Shown here: positions 1 to 5,581 of the stretch, piece after piece
Numbering within the stretch: position 1 is the stretch's first letter
Layout: every line of letters begins with the position of its first letter
NCBI GenBank assembly: GCA_030695285.1
Contig: JAUYTF010000334.1
Location: 1-5,581 of the forward strand
Length of the DNA stretch: 5,581 bases
DNA from: Eubacteriales bacterium
GTDB lineage: Bacteria > Bacillota > Clostridia > Christensenellales > CAG-138
Direction of reading: 5' to 3'
Position numbers and translations under genes: made by a program
Notes under the pieces: generated by a model
Seen by the model: the letters and a program-made list of their open reading frames with translations, nothing else
Told to the model about the DNA's origin: nothing
Database searches by the model: none

Positions 1-1
1 G

Positions 2-1498
2 ATGACGCAAATTCTAATCGATACGGACGCGCGCATCAGCGCCATCGACGAGCGGTTGTATGGCTCGTTTATCGAGCACATGGGGCGCGCGGTTTACACC
101 GGCATCTATGAGCCGGAGCACGAGCGCGCGGATGCGTTCGGGTTTCGGCAGGATGTTATGGAATACATCCGTCCGCTCAACCTCGCCTGTATTCGTTATC
201 CCGGTGGGAATTTCCTTTCCGGATACAACTGGCTCGATGGCATCGGGTCAAAGGAGAGTCGCCCGGTACGAGCGGAGCTCGCCTGGTTTGCGTTGGAACC
301 GAATCAGGTCGGTACTGATGAGTTTCTACAGTGGTGCGAACGCCTCGGCGTCTCCGCGATGCTTGGCGTCAACCTTGGCACGGGCACGCCGCAGAGCGCC
401 TGTGATCTGCTGGAGTACGTCAATGGCGCGTTGCCAACGCAATACGCCAATCTCCGGCGTGCGAACGGGCACGACGCGCCTTACAATGTCAAACTCTGGT
501 GCCTCGGCAACGAGATGGACGGGCCCTGGCAGATCTGCGCAAAGACCGCGGAAGAATACGGCCGGACTGCCTGCGAAACCGCAAAGATGATGAAATGGCT
601 CGATCCTTCGATCGAAATGGTTGCTTGCGGAAGTTCGTTTCGAACCATGCCGACGTTCGGCGCATGGGAAAAAACAGTGCTCACGCACTGCTTCCCTTAC
701 ATCGACTATCTTTCGCTGCACCAGTATTATCAAAACAACGATGGAGATGTGCCTTCTTTTCTTGCGCGCAGTGTCGAGATGGATCGCTTCATCCACGAGG
801 TTGCGGAAATCTGCCGCGCGGAAAAGGCGCGCAGAAAAAGCGCGCACGATGTGTTTCTCTCGTTTGATGAATGGAATGTCTGGTATCACTTTCAGAAGGA
901 AGGCGTTTTCCCAGAGAAGTGGACCTTTCCGCGCGCCATCGAGGAAGAAATCTACGACGGAGCGGACGCGTTGCTCGTCGGTTGCATGATCAACGCTCTG
1001 TTGCGCAATGCGGATGTGGTGAAAATCGCCTGCCTTGCGCAGCTCGTCAACACCATCGCACCGATCATGACCGAGCCCGGCGGCAAAGCATGGGTTCAGA
1101 CGATCTATTATCCTTTTCTCTACGCCTCACGATTCGGGCGCGGATATTCTCTGGACATCGCGATTGACACGCCCACCTACGATTGTTCAGCTGGAAGCGG
1201 TATCCCCGTGATAGATGGCGTAGCAACGCTTTCCGAAGACGGGCATGAAATCGCTCTGTTTTTAGTAAACCGAAGCATGAAGCAAGAACAGGCGTGCAGT
1301 ATCTCATTTAAAAACGAAACAACCGTTTCTGTCGAAGAATGTGTTTCCCTCTGCGATTTTCCCGCGGACGCGGTGAACACGGCGGATGCTTCGCCAGTTC
1401 TGCCAAAGCAGAACCTACGTTACGCAGTGAGCCAAGGCGTTCTCAATATCACCCTGTCCAAGTTTTCCTGGAATATGGTTCGACTCAAGGTTGAATGA
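2..1498 (+). CDS. abfA: Intracellular GH51 alpha-L-arabinofuranosidase
   Basis: This 498-residue protein is a retaining exo-acting alpha-L-arabinofuranosidase (EC 3.2.1.55) of glycoside hydrolase family 51. It releases terminal arabinofuranose from arabino- and arabinoxylo-oligosaccharides. Seen: no signal peptide, so it should act in the cytoplasm on imported oligosaccharides. The (beta/alpha)8 barrel spans roughly residues 18-375 and a C-terminal beta-sandwich roughly 385-498. The acid/base is Glu171 in GNEMDGPWQ and the nucleophile is Glu290 in SFDEWNVWY. Other substrate-pocket residues known from Geobacillus AbfA are present at a constant offset of four: Arg65, Asn70, Asn170, Tyr242 and Gln347. 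Length matches the roughly 500-residue family norm, so the gene looks complete. The ATG begins at the second base of the window, so its RBS and promoter cannot be seen, and a slightly earlier start cannot be excluded. It converges on the next gene. The base composition is visibly GC-richer than that of the serine hydrolase downstream. The family call is very secure; the exact substrate preference is not. Confidence 0.96.
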   Translation: MTQILIDTDARISAIDERLYGSFIEHMGRAVYTGIYEPEHERADAFGFRQDVMEYIRPLNLACIRYPGGNFLSGYNWLDGIGSKESRPVRAELAWFALEPNQVGTDEFLQWCERLGVSAMLGVNLGTGTPQSACDLLEYVNGALPTQYANLRRANGHDAPYNVKLWCLGNEMDGPWQICAKTAEEYGRTACETAKMMKWLDPSIEMVACGSSFRTMPTFGAWEKTVLTHCFPYIDYLSLHQYYQNNDGDVPSFLARSVEMDRFIHEVAEICRAEKARRKSAHDVFLSFDEWNVWYHFQKEGVFPEKWTFPRAIEEEIYDGADALLVGCMINALLRNADVVKIACLAQLVNTIAPIMTEPGGKAWVQTIYYPFLYASRFGRGYSLDIAIDTPTYDCSAGSGIPVIDGVATLSEDGHEIALFLVNRSMKQEQACSISFKNETTVSVEECVSLCDFPADAVNTADASPVLPKQNLRYAVSQGVLNITLSKFSWNMVRLKVE

Positions 1499-1752
1499 AT
1501 TTGACTGCGCATATTCGATCATGAGACTCTCAGTGTTTCTGAAATCTATCGGGTCATGCAATTGATGCTTCTATGCGGCAAGTAAACTTCCTTTGGAAAA
1601 TAGTATTGTGCATCGAATTCTCGCGATATGACGATAAGCCCATTCTTCTTACAGGTCGTACCATAGTTATTCCCCTGCTTCTTCTCTCTGTAATAGGATG
1701 CAACGATTCTCTCAGTCTTAGAGATATCTTGCGGCCGTGTTTGCTATGCAAA
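1499..1752. other. Intergenic spacer between convergent genes
   Basis: This 254-base stretch separates the 3' ends of the arabinofuranosidase and the serine hydrolase. I see no convincing gene. There is no GC-rich hairpin followed by a T-run in either direction, so no intrinsic terminator can be called for either gene. The only small structures are a TTTGC-TAT-GCAAA hairpin at 1740-1752, directly after the serine hydrolase stop, and a TCTCT/AGAGA pair near 1709-1725; neither has a T-tract. A 65-codon stop-free minus-strand frame (1546-1743) lies here in phase with the serine hydrolase but has no usable start codon near its beginning. Confidence 0.6.
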
Positions 1753-2808
1753 TCATTTCTTGCCGTTTTCCTGATTGATCAGTTGCAAAATCGTAATCAG
1801 CAATTGAAAACTCATGGCCATATCTTTCGCATTGCCAACATTCAATACGAAACTGTCATGCGTCTCAGGATGATACCAGGCGTGAACACCCGTAACGCCG
1901 ATATGACCTTGCAGGCGCGGCATGCCCTTCAAAAGAAAGAAGAACTCTTCAAAGCGAACTTGCATCATGCCTGTTGAATAGTATAATCCTTGTCGAAAAC
2001 GATGATCGAAACTCGACATGATATCGATAGACTGCTGGCTGATGAATGCGCCGTTTTGCAGATGATCGAGAAACTTCAAAAGATCTTCAGCTGTCGTGGA
2101 TAATCCGCCGCCTGAAAAATCGCAGCTCACGCTCTGAAACAAATGCACATCCACGTTGTTGATGAAAAGCGGCGCCAGTGCGGTTGGATCAAATCCGTCC
2201 CCATAGAAGCACAAATCGGTATCGTGCATGCCTGCCGACTCGAACAACAAGGTTTTCAGCACCTGATGAAAAGGCATATCAAACGCAGCTTCTGCAATGA
2301 GCCCCAAGAGAATGAATCCCGTGTCTGAGTAGAAGAACTTTTCACCGGGTTTGGCAACAGCCTGTTGTCTGTTTCTGGTGAAATCCAACAAATCCATCGG
2401 CATCCACATGGTATCCGGATGCTGAATGACATCGTCAATAAACAAAGAGCCATCCATCGTTTTGCTTTCAAAATAATCGTTTACACCAGAAGTATGGCTC
2501 AAGAGTTGCTTCACCGTAATCTCTTCTTTATAGTCATGGCCACGAAAAACAAAGAGCCGATCCAGAATCTCCGGTTTCAGAATCGTGTGAATGCGGCTCT
2601 CCAGGCTCAGTTTCCCTTGCTCATTGGCCGCGAAAATAACAGTGGCGGTCATCAGCTTTCCAACGCTTGCGCTGTGAAAGCGCTGATTTGGAGTGGTGCT
2701 GGAGAATCGATATCGAAGTCCGAGCGAAGGCAGATTCATCGCAAACTGGAGTGTCTTCATCTTTTTTACGTTTTTTTGCAGCAGATCATCCATTTTCTTC
2801 GTAAGCAT
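1753..2808 (-). CDS. Serine hydrolase of the class C beta-lactamase/PBP family
   Basis: This is a 351-residue member of the serine beta-lactamase-like superfamily (Pfam Beta-lactamase, PF00144), which includes class C beta-lactamases, D-Ala-D-Ala peptidases and many esterases. Seen: the nucleophile motif SxxK is Ser48-Val-Gly-Lys51, the second motif is Tyr160-Ser-Asp (YSD in place of the usual YxN) within YSDTGFILLG, and the third motif is His302-Ile-Gly (HxG in place of KTG). HTSG at 105-108 and GGGLSTTAEDLLKFL near 233-247 are further family hallmarks. There is no signal peptide or lipobox, so the enzyme is probably cytoplasmic. This makes an esterase or peptidase-like role more likely than resistance or wall remodelling. 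A reading frame extends six codons further upstream to a TTG at 2826, but the ATG at 2808 has GAGGTGA five bases ahead, so I chose it. The substrate is unknown. It is monocistronic here, convergent with the arabinofuranosidase, with the IS remnant behind its promoter. Its lower GC than the arabinofuranosidase is compatible with transfer but does not prove it. Confidence 0.88.
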   Translation of the reverse strand: MLTKKMDDLLQKNVKKMKTLQFAMNLPSLGLRYRFSSTTPNQRFHSASVGKLMTATVIFAANEQGKLSLESRIHTILKPEILDRLFVFRGHDYKEEITVKQLLSHTSGVNDYFESKTMDGSLFIDDVIQHPDTMWMPMDLLDFTRNRQQAVAKPGEKFFYSDTGFILLGLIAEAAFDMPFHQVLKTLLFESAGMHDTDLCFYGDGFDPTALAPLFINNVDVHLFQSVSCDFSGGGLSTTAEDLLKFLDHLQNGAFISQQSIDIMSSFDHRFRQGLYYSTGMMQVRFEEFFFLLKGMPRLQGHIGVTGVHAWYHPETHDSFVLNVGNAKDMAMSFQLLITILQLINQENGKK

Positions 2809-2813
2809 AGATT

Positions 2814-2820
2814 TCACCTC
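2814..2820 (-). promoter_or_regulatory. Ribosome binding site deciding the serine hydrolase start
   Basis: On the minus strand GAGGTGA lies five bases before the ATG at 2808. This is a strong Shine-Dalgarno match, and it sits inside the extended reading frame that would begin with TTG at 2826, which argues that the longer start is not used. Confidence 0.8.
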
Positions 2821-2832
2821 AATCAATTGATT
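2821..2832. promoter_or_regulatory. 12-bp perfect palindrome just ahead of the RBS, possible operator
   Basis: AATCAATTGATT is its own reverse complement and directly abuts the Shine-Dalgarno sequence of the serine hydrolase. If the weak promoter candidate at 2845-2873 is used, it falls in the short leader just after the transcription start, a usual place for a repressor site. It is AT-rich, so chance is a real alternative, and no regulator gene sits next to it. Confidence 0.25.
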
Positions 2833-2844
2833 TTTTTACAGATT

Positions 2845-2873
2845 CTCATAAAGGGGTTTTGGAGGAATGACAC
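2845..2873 (-). promoter_or_regulatory. Weak sigma-70-type promoter candidate for the serine hydrolase
   Basis: Read on the minus strand, GTGTCA (2868-2873) and TATGAG (2845-2850) are separated by exactly 17 bases. Each matches the -35 (TTGACA) and -10 (TATAAT) consensus at four of six positions. Transcription would start near 2838, giving a leader of about 30 bases before the ATG. The match is modest and could be fortuitous. Confidence 0.25.
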
Positions 2874-2978
2874 TGTTCTTCGCGTTTCGAGCTGCATCCA
2901 ACCAATGAACCCCGCAAAAAGAATCGAAGTCCCGTCTGCGCTAAGAAACGGTATAGCAACTTACTTCACCGGCGGAAT

Positions 2979-3257
2979 TCTGACCAAGGGGTTCAATACA
3001 CATCACAGGCATACTTCACCCTAACACGAGATTATGGCATTACGCCTTCCATGTCAAGGCGTGGAAACTGCTACGATAATGCAATGGCGGAAAACTTCTT
3101 TAGCATTCTGAAAGCAGGATGTATCCATCGCCGCAAACCCAAAACGATCAACGAAGCTCGATTGCTCATTGATCAATATATCTATTTCTACAACCATGAG
3201 CGCATCGAGCTGAAAACGAAACTGACGCCGCTCGAAAAACGACGCCAGTTCGCGTAA
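2979..3257 (+). pseudogene. IS3-family (IS150-type) transposase OrfB, C-terminal fragment
   Basis: This is the last part of an rve-type DDE integrase/transposase. An ATG at 3051 would give a 68-residue protein, but the same frame continues upstream with clear family sequence, including SDQGVQYTSQAYF and DYGITPSMSRRGNCYDNAM. Recognisable homology therefore begins around 2979 and covers about 92 codons. It carries the second catalytic Asp (SDQG, codon 2982-2984), the catalytic Glu (AENFF, codon 3090-3092) and the conserved Lys seven residues after it. It ends normally with PLEKRRQFA and TAA. Missing are the first catalytic Asp, the HTH part of OrfB and all of OrfA, so it cannot transpose. The left boundary is uncertain: LLHRRN directly before SDQG could be the LLH that often precedes SDQG plus a 9-base insertion, or unrelated sequence. 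The upstream frame back to about 2883 shows no recognisable OrfB sequence. The ATG at 3051 is an internal Met, not a real start. Confidence 0.88.
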
Positions 3258-3301
3258 TCTCATGAAATTCTACGACAGGGCTTCTTATTTGTGTCCTATC
3301 G

Positions 3302-3316
3302 ATGGGGTTCAGTCCA
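3302..3316 (+). repeat. Probable right terminal inverted repeat of the IS remnant
   Basis: ATGGGGTTCAGTCCA lies 44 bases after the transposase stop and reads outward-in as TGGACTGAACCCCAT, resembling IS150-group ends. No full partner exists in the window; the best match is an 8-base TGAACCCC at 2906-2913. Confidence 0.5.
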
Positions 3317-3336
3317 TTCTGACGGGCTTCGTTATT

Positions 3337-4260
3337 TCAACCATCTGCCACACAACTGCTTGTCATGTTTCTACCGCTTTTTTTCGATATGAAAAGCGCT
3401 CTATCCGCTGCGCTGATCAACTCCGTATTGTGCAGGTTTTTGCCGGGGAACATCGTTGCCACACCCACGCTGATCGTCACAAACTCGCCAACAGAGGAAC
3501 GCGCGTGTGGAATGTTCAGTGACTCAACGGCGAGCCTCAGTTTTTCGGCGATGATAAAAGCGCTGTCCAGATCCGTATTTGGCAAGACGCAGACAAACTC
3601 TTCGCCGCCGTATCTGGCCAATAGGTCTGTTTTACGAACGATGACCTTCGAGAGCGCATGCGCGATTTGCGCCAGGCATGTGTCTCCGCCTTGATGCCCG
3701 TAGTTATCGTTGTACTGTTTAAACAAATCGATATCCATCATGATCAGAGAGATGGACATAGAGGCACGGACCGCCAGATTCCAGGTCGATTCCAGATACT
3801 CATCAAACCTTCGGCGGTTCGGAATTCCGGTTAAACCGTCGATATATGACATGTTCTCCAGGTAATCCCGGTATTGCTTTAACTCAACATGCATGCTCAC
3901 TCTTGCTTTCACGATCACGGAGTTGAACGGCTTCTTGATATAATCGACCGCGCCCATATTGAATCCGAAGATCTCTTCTTCTTCATTCACTTTTCCGGTC
4001 ACGAAAATGATCGGGATTCGCTTTGCCAGCGGATCGGCTTTGAGCCGCCTGCAAACCTCATACCCGTCGATGCCGGGCATGATGACATCCAACAGAATCA
4101 AATCCGGCGGATTCTCGGAAAAAGCGATTTCAAGCGCCTTTTCTCCGCTGATTGCAGCGCGAATTTTATACTCCGTTCGCAATAGCTCGGCCAGAATGCT
4201 GATGTTTTCCTTCGCGTCATCAACAATCAGTATCGTCGGTTGCTCGAAAATACTATTCAT
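3337..4260 (-). CDS. PleD-like response regulator with GGDEF diguanylate cyclase
   Basis: This 307-residue protein has an N-terminal receiver domain (about 8-125) and a C-terminal GGDEF domain (about 136-300). It should condense two GTP into cyclic di-GMP in the cytoplasm when phosphorylated. Seen: receiver acidic pair in LIVDD, phosphoacceptor Asp58 (LLDVIMPG), Thr88 (FVTG) and Lys110 (IKKPF). The cyclase has DGLTGIPNRR, the metal Asp176 in MMDIDLFK, and an intact GGEEF at 218-222. The inhibitory I-site RxxD (Arg209, Asp212) sits exactly five residues before GGEEF, so product inhibition is expected. No EAL domain is present. The start is ATG at 4260, with GGTGA five bases ahead; the ATG at 4272 (four residues longer) has no such site. 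The gene begins inside the end of the upstream kinase gene (8-base overlap), suggesting translational coupling. The likely phosphodonor is that kinase's Hpt domain. Domain calls are secure; the partner is inferred. Confidence 0.95.
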   Translation of the reverse strand: MNSIFEQPTILIVDDAKENISILAELLRTEYKIRAAISGEKALEIAFSENPPDLILLDVIMPGIDGYEVCRRLKADPLAKRIPIIFVTGKVNEEEEIFGFNMGAVDYIKKPFNSVIVKARVSMHVELKQYRDYLENMSYIDGLTGIPNRRRFDEYLESTWNLAVRASMSISLIMMDIDLFKQYNDNYGHQGGDTCLAQIAHALSKVIVRKTDLLARYGGEEFVCVLPNTDLDSAFIIAEKLRLAVESLNIPHARSSVGEFVTISVGVATMFPGKNLHNTELISAADRALFISKKSGRNMTSSCVADG

Positions 4261-5581
4261 CGCCTTCACCATCCAATCTGATATTCAAGTCCGCCGCGAT
4301 TTTTCTCAGAGGTTCTTTTGCCGCTTCAAAGTCAAATCCATCGATGTTTCTCACGATTTCCCGGATTTCATCCGCAAATCTATATTCAAACACCCTTTTC
4401 AGTTCGTCCAGTGCTTGTTCCGCGTCGATATTATCTTCCCAGATCAGGCGTGCCATTTTCTGCAAAATCGGTTCGCCTTCGGCATCCGCAGTTTCGGTTG
4501 TTTCATGCGCCGGATTCGTACGATTTACGCCATCAAGCGTTTCCACAACTTCTTTGACTGCGAAGAAAGCCTCGTCCAGCTGGGTTAGCAGGCGATCGCA
4601 GTTGCCCGCGGGCTCTGTCCGTAACGCCGTCTCGAGTAGCTCGGCAATGCGGGATATTTCGTTTGCCGAGAGATTTCCTGCAACGCCTTTGAGCGTATGC
4701 GCCAGCCGTCCTGCCTGCTCCATGTTGTGTGCAGCGATCGCTTGTTTGATGCCGTCTGTATCAGACGTGTAGTTCTGAACGAAATCCTTCAGCAGTTTTT
4801 GATATAGTCTTGCGTTTCCGTTGACGCGGCCAAGCCCTTCCTGCAAGTCAACCCCCGGCATGCGTCTGGCAAAATCGGCTTCGGCTTTTGTGCCGGTGTC
4901 TATTTGGGAAGGCGCTTCCGTGTTTCTATTATCCGTGCCAGCCTCTTGTTTTGCCCATTTTAGAATTGTGGTGAACAAATTTCTCGGGTTGATGGGTTTG
5001 CTCACATAGTCGTTCATGCCGGCCGCTTTGCACTCCGCTTCTACGCCCTGCATGGCGTGCGCGGTCATTGCAATGATCGGCAGATCCTGATTCTTGCGGT
5101 CGGCTCGAATGAGTTTTGTTGCTTCATACCCGCCCATAACCGGCATTTGCAAATCCATCAGCACCAGATCATATGCGTGCGCGGCGATCGCTTCCAGCGC
5201 CTCTTTCCCGTTATTGGCAATCTCAACCCTGGCGCCAGCGCTACTTAATATCTCCATTGCAACTTCCTGGTTGATCGCATTGTCCTCCACAAGAAGGATA
5301 TGCATGCCTTCGATTCGAATATCTGCCTCGCCTTCCCCTTCATTTGCGGCGCTTAGTATCGTCATCCCGGATTTATCCATGTCAAACATGTTCACTATCG
5401 TATCAAACAGTAAGGATTGATTGATTGGCTTCATCAGAAAACTGTTGATGCCGATCTTCTCCGCTTTTCTAGCGACCTCTTCTCTTCCGAATGCAGAAAC
5501 CATGATCGCCATAGGCATATGGTCGATGCTTTTATCGTTCAGAATCGTCTTTGCTGCTTCGATTCCGTCCATTTCCGGCAT
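4253..5581 (-). CDS. Hybrid sensor histidine kinase, C-terminal part (REC-REC-Hpt), truncated by window
   Basis: Only the last 442 residues are visible. The first residues, MPEMDG, are the conserved loop just after a receiver's phosphoacceptor Asp, so the apparent Met start is internal and the gene continues past base 5581. Order of domains, numbered from the window edge: end of a first receiver (1-65, with Ser29 and Lys51 of FLMKPI); a complete second receiver (about 93-210: LLVEDN, phosphoacceptor Asp143 in LMDLQMP, Thr173, Lys195 in SKPI); a polar linker (about 212-238); a histidine phosphotransfer domain introduced by PGVDLQEGLGRVNGN, with phospho-His295 in AHTLKGVAGNLSA; and a helical acidic tail (about 369-442) of the kind often found after Hpt domains in such proteins. 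The protein should carry phosphate from receiver Asp to Hpt His. The sensor and HisKA/HATPase parts are inferred, not seen; a multidomain response regulator without a kinase is the alternative. It ends in TAG, overlapping the start of the GGDEF regulator by 8 bases. Confidence 0.9.
   Translation of the reverse strand: MPEMDGIEAAKTILNDKSIDHMPMAIMVSAFGREEVARKAEKIGINSFLMKPINQSLLFDTIVNMFDMDKSGMTILSAANEGEGEADIRIEGMHILLVEDNAINQEVAMEILSSAGARVEIANNGKEALEAIAAHAYDLVLMDLQMPVMGGYEATKLIRADRKNQDLPIIAMTAHAMQGVEAECKAAGMNDYVSKPINPRNLFTTILKWAKQEAGTDNRNTEAPSQIDTGTKAEADFARRMPGVDLQEGLGRVNGNARLYQKLLKDFVQNYTSDTDGIKQAIAAHNMEQAGRLAHTLKGVAGNLSANEISRIAELLETALRTEPAGNCDRLLTQLDEAFFAVKEVVETLDGVNRTNPAHETTETADAEGEPILQKMARLIWEDNIDAEQALDELKRVFEYRFADEIREIVRNIDGFDFEAAKEPLRKIAADLNIRLDGEGDE
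4266..4270 (-). promoter_or_regulatory. RBS selecting the internal ATG of the GGDEF regulator
   Basis: GGTGA lies five bases before the ATG at 4260, inside the last codons of the upstream kinase gene. The alternative ATG at 4272 is preceded only by a poor GATTGG stretch. This supports re-initiation or coupled translation from the kinase gene. Confidence 0.6.

Larger units (their letters stand above)
2979..3316 (+). mobile_element. Remnant of an IS150-type insertion sequence (right end)
   Basis: The transposase fragment is followed by about 59 bases ending in ATGGGGTTCAGTCCA. Its reverse complement, TGGACTGAACCCCAT, has the form of IS150-group terminal repeats (TG, then A/C-rich, then a C-run). 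I infer that the element's right tip is at 3316. The left end, OrfA and most of OrfB are absent, so this is a truncated relic. The exact left breakpoint and the terminal repeat call need comparison with an intact relative. Confidence 0.65.

Noticed and set aside
326..889. Minus-strand 187-codon ORF inside the arabinofuranosidase
   Set aside because: It is opposite the catalytic domain of a clear GH51 gene, including the acid/base codon, and its length is explained by the GC-rich codon pattern of the real gene.
1499..1752. Bidirectional terminator between the convergent genes
   Set aside because: Only short AT-rich stems (for example TTTGC-TAT-GCAAA) occur, with no following T-run in either direction.
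1573..1977. Plus-strand 134-codon ORF with a hydrophobic stretch
   Set aside because: Most of it is antisense to the 3' end of the well-supported serine hydrolase; it has no RBS and no recognisable domain.
2365..3024. Plus-strand 219-codon ORF
   Set aside because: It is mostly antisense to the serine hydrolase start and promoter region and runs out of frame through the transposase remnant; the translation is low-complexity and unlike a protein family.
3051..3257. Small intact 68-residue gene
   Set aside because: The start Met is the internal Met of a conserved IS3-family motif and the homologous frame extends upstream; it is a transposase fragment.
3959..4588. Plus-strand 209-codon ORF across the two signalling genes
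   Set aside because: It is antisense to the receiver domain of the GGDEF protein and to the kinase tail, has no RBS and shows no domain.
1..5581. CRISPR array, tRNA/rRNA, riboswitch, toxin-antitoxin or defence system
   Set aside because: I saw no regularly spaced repeats, no tRNA-like cloverleaf or rRNA signature, no conserved aptamer pattern and no suitable small gene pairs; all long frames are explained by the listed genes.

Overview
The window looks like chromosomal DNA from a free-living or gut-type bacterium, most plausibly an anaerobic Bacillota (Clostridia-like) species. That guess rests on the close resemblance of the arabinofuranosidase to Geobacillus/Clostridia GH51 enzymes, the GAGGTGA-type ribosome binding site and the IS150-type transposase remnant. 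It is an inference from a few proteins, not a taxonomic assignment.

Layout: (1) bases 2-1498, plus strand, a full-length intracellular GH51 alpha-L-arabinofuranosidase that starts at the window edge and is probably the end of a hemicellulose or arabinan utilisation cluster lying upstream. (2) 1499-1752, a 254-base spacer between two convergent genes with no clear terminator. (3) 1753-2808, minus strand, a beta-lactamase-family (class C/PBP-like) serine hydrolase with no signal peptide, preceded by a good RBS, a 12-bp perfect palindrome and a weak promoter candidate. (4) about 2979-3316, plus strand, the 3' end of an IS3-family (IS150-type) element: the last ~92 codons of the OrfB transposase and a probable right terminal inverted repeat. 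The rest of the element is missing. (5) 3337-5581, minus strand, two overlapping signalling genes: the C-terminal part of a hybrid histidine kinase (REC-REC-Hpt-helical tail, running off the window edge), followed with an 8-base overlap by a PleD-like response regulator (REC-GGDEF) with intact diguanylate cyclase and inhibitory-site motifs.

How they work together: the two signalling genes form a translationally coupled pair and together encode the receiver, Hpt and output parts of a multistep phosphorelay ending in cyclic di-GMP synthesis. The sensor and kinase parts must lie beyond base 5581. The arabinofuranosidase and the serine hydrolase have no visible functional link to it or to each other. 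The IS remnant marks an old insertion and deletion site between the metabolic and signalling parts.

I found no RNA genes, CRISPR array, toxin-antitoxin pair or defence module, and nothing that clearly represents an undescribed system. The most useful second looks are the phosphorelay operon and the decayed IS boundary.
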